Below, in pieces: positions 63,684 to 64,000 of a stretch of DNA of 64,000 nt. Numbering within the stretch: position 1 is the stretch's first letter; every line of letters begins with the position of its first letter. Where the stretch lies: the NCBI GenBank assembly GCA_964389675.1, contig CAYMEV010000017.1, positions 18,280 to 82,279 on the forward strand. The letters run 5' to 3'. The translations under genes and the position numbers were made by a program. The DNA comes from CAYMEV01 sp964389675 [NCBI: uncultured Candidatus Sumerlaeota bacterium] (GTDB lineage: Bacteria; CAYMEV01). A model generated the notes under the pieces. It did no database searches. It worked only from the letters and a program-made list of their open reading frames with translations, and was not told the origin of the DNA.

Positions 63684-63877
63684 CTGTTAGCTGAAATTAG
63701 ATAATAATATGTATTTATGAATTAGAGGATTTTTGATAAAGCATAAAACCGAAACACAGAGGGATAATTTTTTTATTTATTTGTAAAATAATTTTCTTGC
63801 AATTTGTATGTTTTGGACTATCTTAGTTCAGTTCTTTGTTAAAATACCTCTGCAAAGGACAAATTTATTACAAATTA

Positions 63878-63900
63878 AGCTAAGGAGGTTAGCTAAGGAG
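63878..63900 (+). promoter_or_regulatory. Duplicated ribosome binding site of the RRM gene
   Basis: AGCTAAGGAG occurs twice with a 13-base period. The second copy puts GGAG 5 bases before the ATG; the first is a second possible ribosome landing site. Confidence 0.6.
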
Positions 63901-63905
63901 ATTTT

Positions 63906-64000
63906 ATGTCAGTCCAAATTTATGTGGGGAATCTTCCATATGTCATTACTGAGGAATCCCTCAAAGGCGTTTTTGAACCTTATGGAGCAGTTGATTCAGC
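63906..64000 (+). CDS. RRM-type RNA-binding protein (5' part only)
   Basis: The first 31 residues are visible before the right edge: V-Q-I-Y-V-G-N-L-P-Y (RNP2 motif), then the first helix E-E-S-L-K-G-V-F-E-P-Y-G. This is the start of an RRM domain of the small bacterial glycine-rich/Rbp type, often cold-induced. The region 63684-63877 upstream is AT-rich and holds no gene. Confidence 0.85.
   Translation, partial: MSVQIYVGNLPYVITEESLKGVFEPYGAVDS

Overview
The window looks like chromosomal DNA of an AT-rich, anaerobic bacterium with an outer membrane. The outer membrane is implied by three TonB-dependent receptors. Anaerobic metabolism is implied by 2-oxoacid:ferredoxin oxidoreductase, HdrABC/MvhD proteins, clostridial-type ferredoxins and a B12-dependent class II ribonucleotide reductase. 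Arginine is mostly AGG/AGA. Receptors with a carboxypeptidase-regulatory-like N-terminus, large kinase/cyclase-AAA-TPR proteins and phosphodiesterases ending in 'SLGYI' are the style I associate with Acidobacteriota/Aminicenantes-like lineages; this is an impression, not a proof. I see no transposase, integrase, phage gene or CRISPR array.

1-8233 (minus strand): one tightly packed operon, in transcription order korD-korA-korB-korC-hdrC-hdrB-hdrA-mvhD-frdB-like-frdA-like (cut by the left edge). It joins a four-subunit 2-oxoacid (probably 2-oxoglutarate):ferredoxin oxidoreductase to a heterodisulfide-reductase-type flavin complex and to a fumarate-reductase-like pair whose flavoprotein lacks the histidine that normally binds FAD covalently. 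A perfect FNR/CRP-type box (TTGAT-N4-ATCAA) lies upstream. This is the most unusual module of the window.

8475-13245 (minus): a glycosyltransferase family 9 protein and two paralogous membrane-anchored alkaline-phosphatase-superfamily enzymes. 13434-19175 (plus): an RqcH/NFACT protein, then a large bacterial homologue of soluble adenylyl cyclase (two complementary cyclase domains, AAA, TPR). 19274-23667 (minus): a TPR lipoprotein, a GGDEF protein and threonine aldolase. 24057-27048 (plus): an M29 aminopeptidase and SelB, implying that the cell uses selenocysteine.

27061-32716 (plus): a heat-shock operon dnaK-hsp20-dnaJ-hspR-htrA with a HAIR-like HspR operator over its promoter and a perfect palindromic terminator. 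32779-36058 (plus): a dynamin-like GTPase, plsY and gpsA. 36080-38591 (minus): a class II aldolase-like protein missing one zinc ligand, rsmG and a PATAN/FHA protein. 38731-44888: a Ser/Thr kinase-AAA-TPR protein that appears to be made from a leaderless mRNA, a small unknown protein and an FHA-TM-IPT protein.

44889-47137: a cobalamin riboswitch with a repeated terminator-like platform, driving a BtuB-like receptor. 47229-50027 (minus): tRNA-Leu(CAA)-gltX-tyrS. 50088-50543: a small unknown protein and tRNA-Ala(GGC). 50564-56499 (minus): two Oar-like TonB receptor paralogues. 56883-64000 (plus): class II RNR (nrdJ) behind two NrdR boxes spaced 31 bp, a 56-residue ferredoxin, a secreted unknown protein, a HEAT-repeat protein, a Y-family polymerase homologue without its catalytic acids, and the start of an RRM protein.

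B12 links two regions: the riboswitch-controlled receptor would supply the cofactor that the class II RNR needs. Signalling genes (cyclase, GGDEF, kinase, two FHA proteins, PATAN) are dense for 64 kb. Intervals over 300 bases without a gene are 23668-24056, 44889-45253, 53312-53715 and 56500-56946; what each holds is given in the feature entries. Site positions were counted by eye and may be off by a base.
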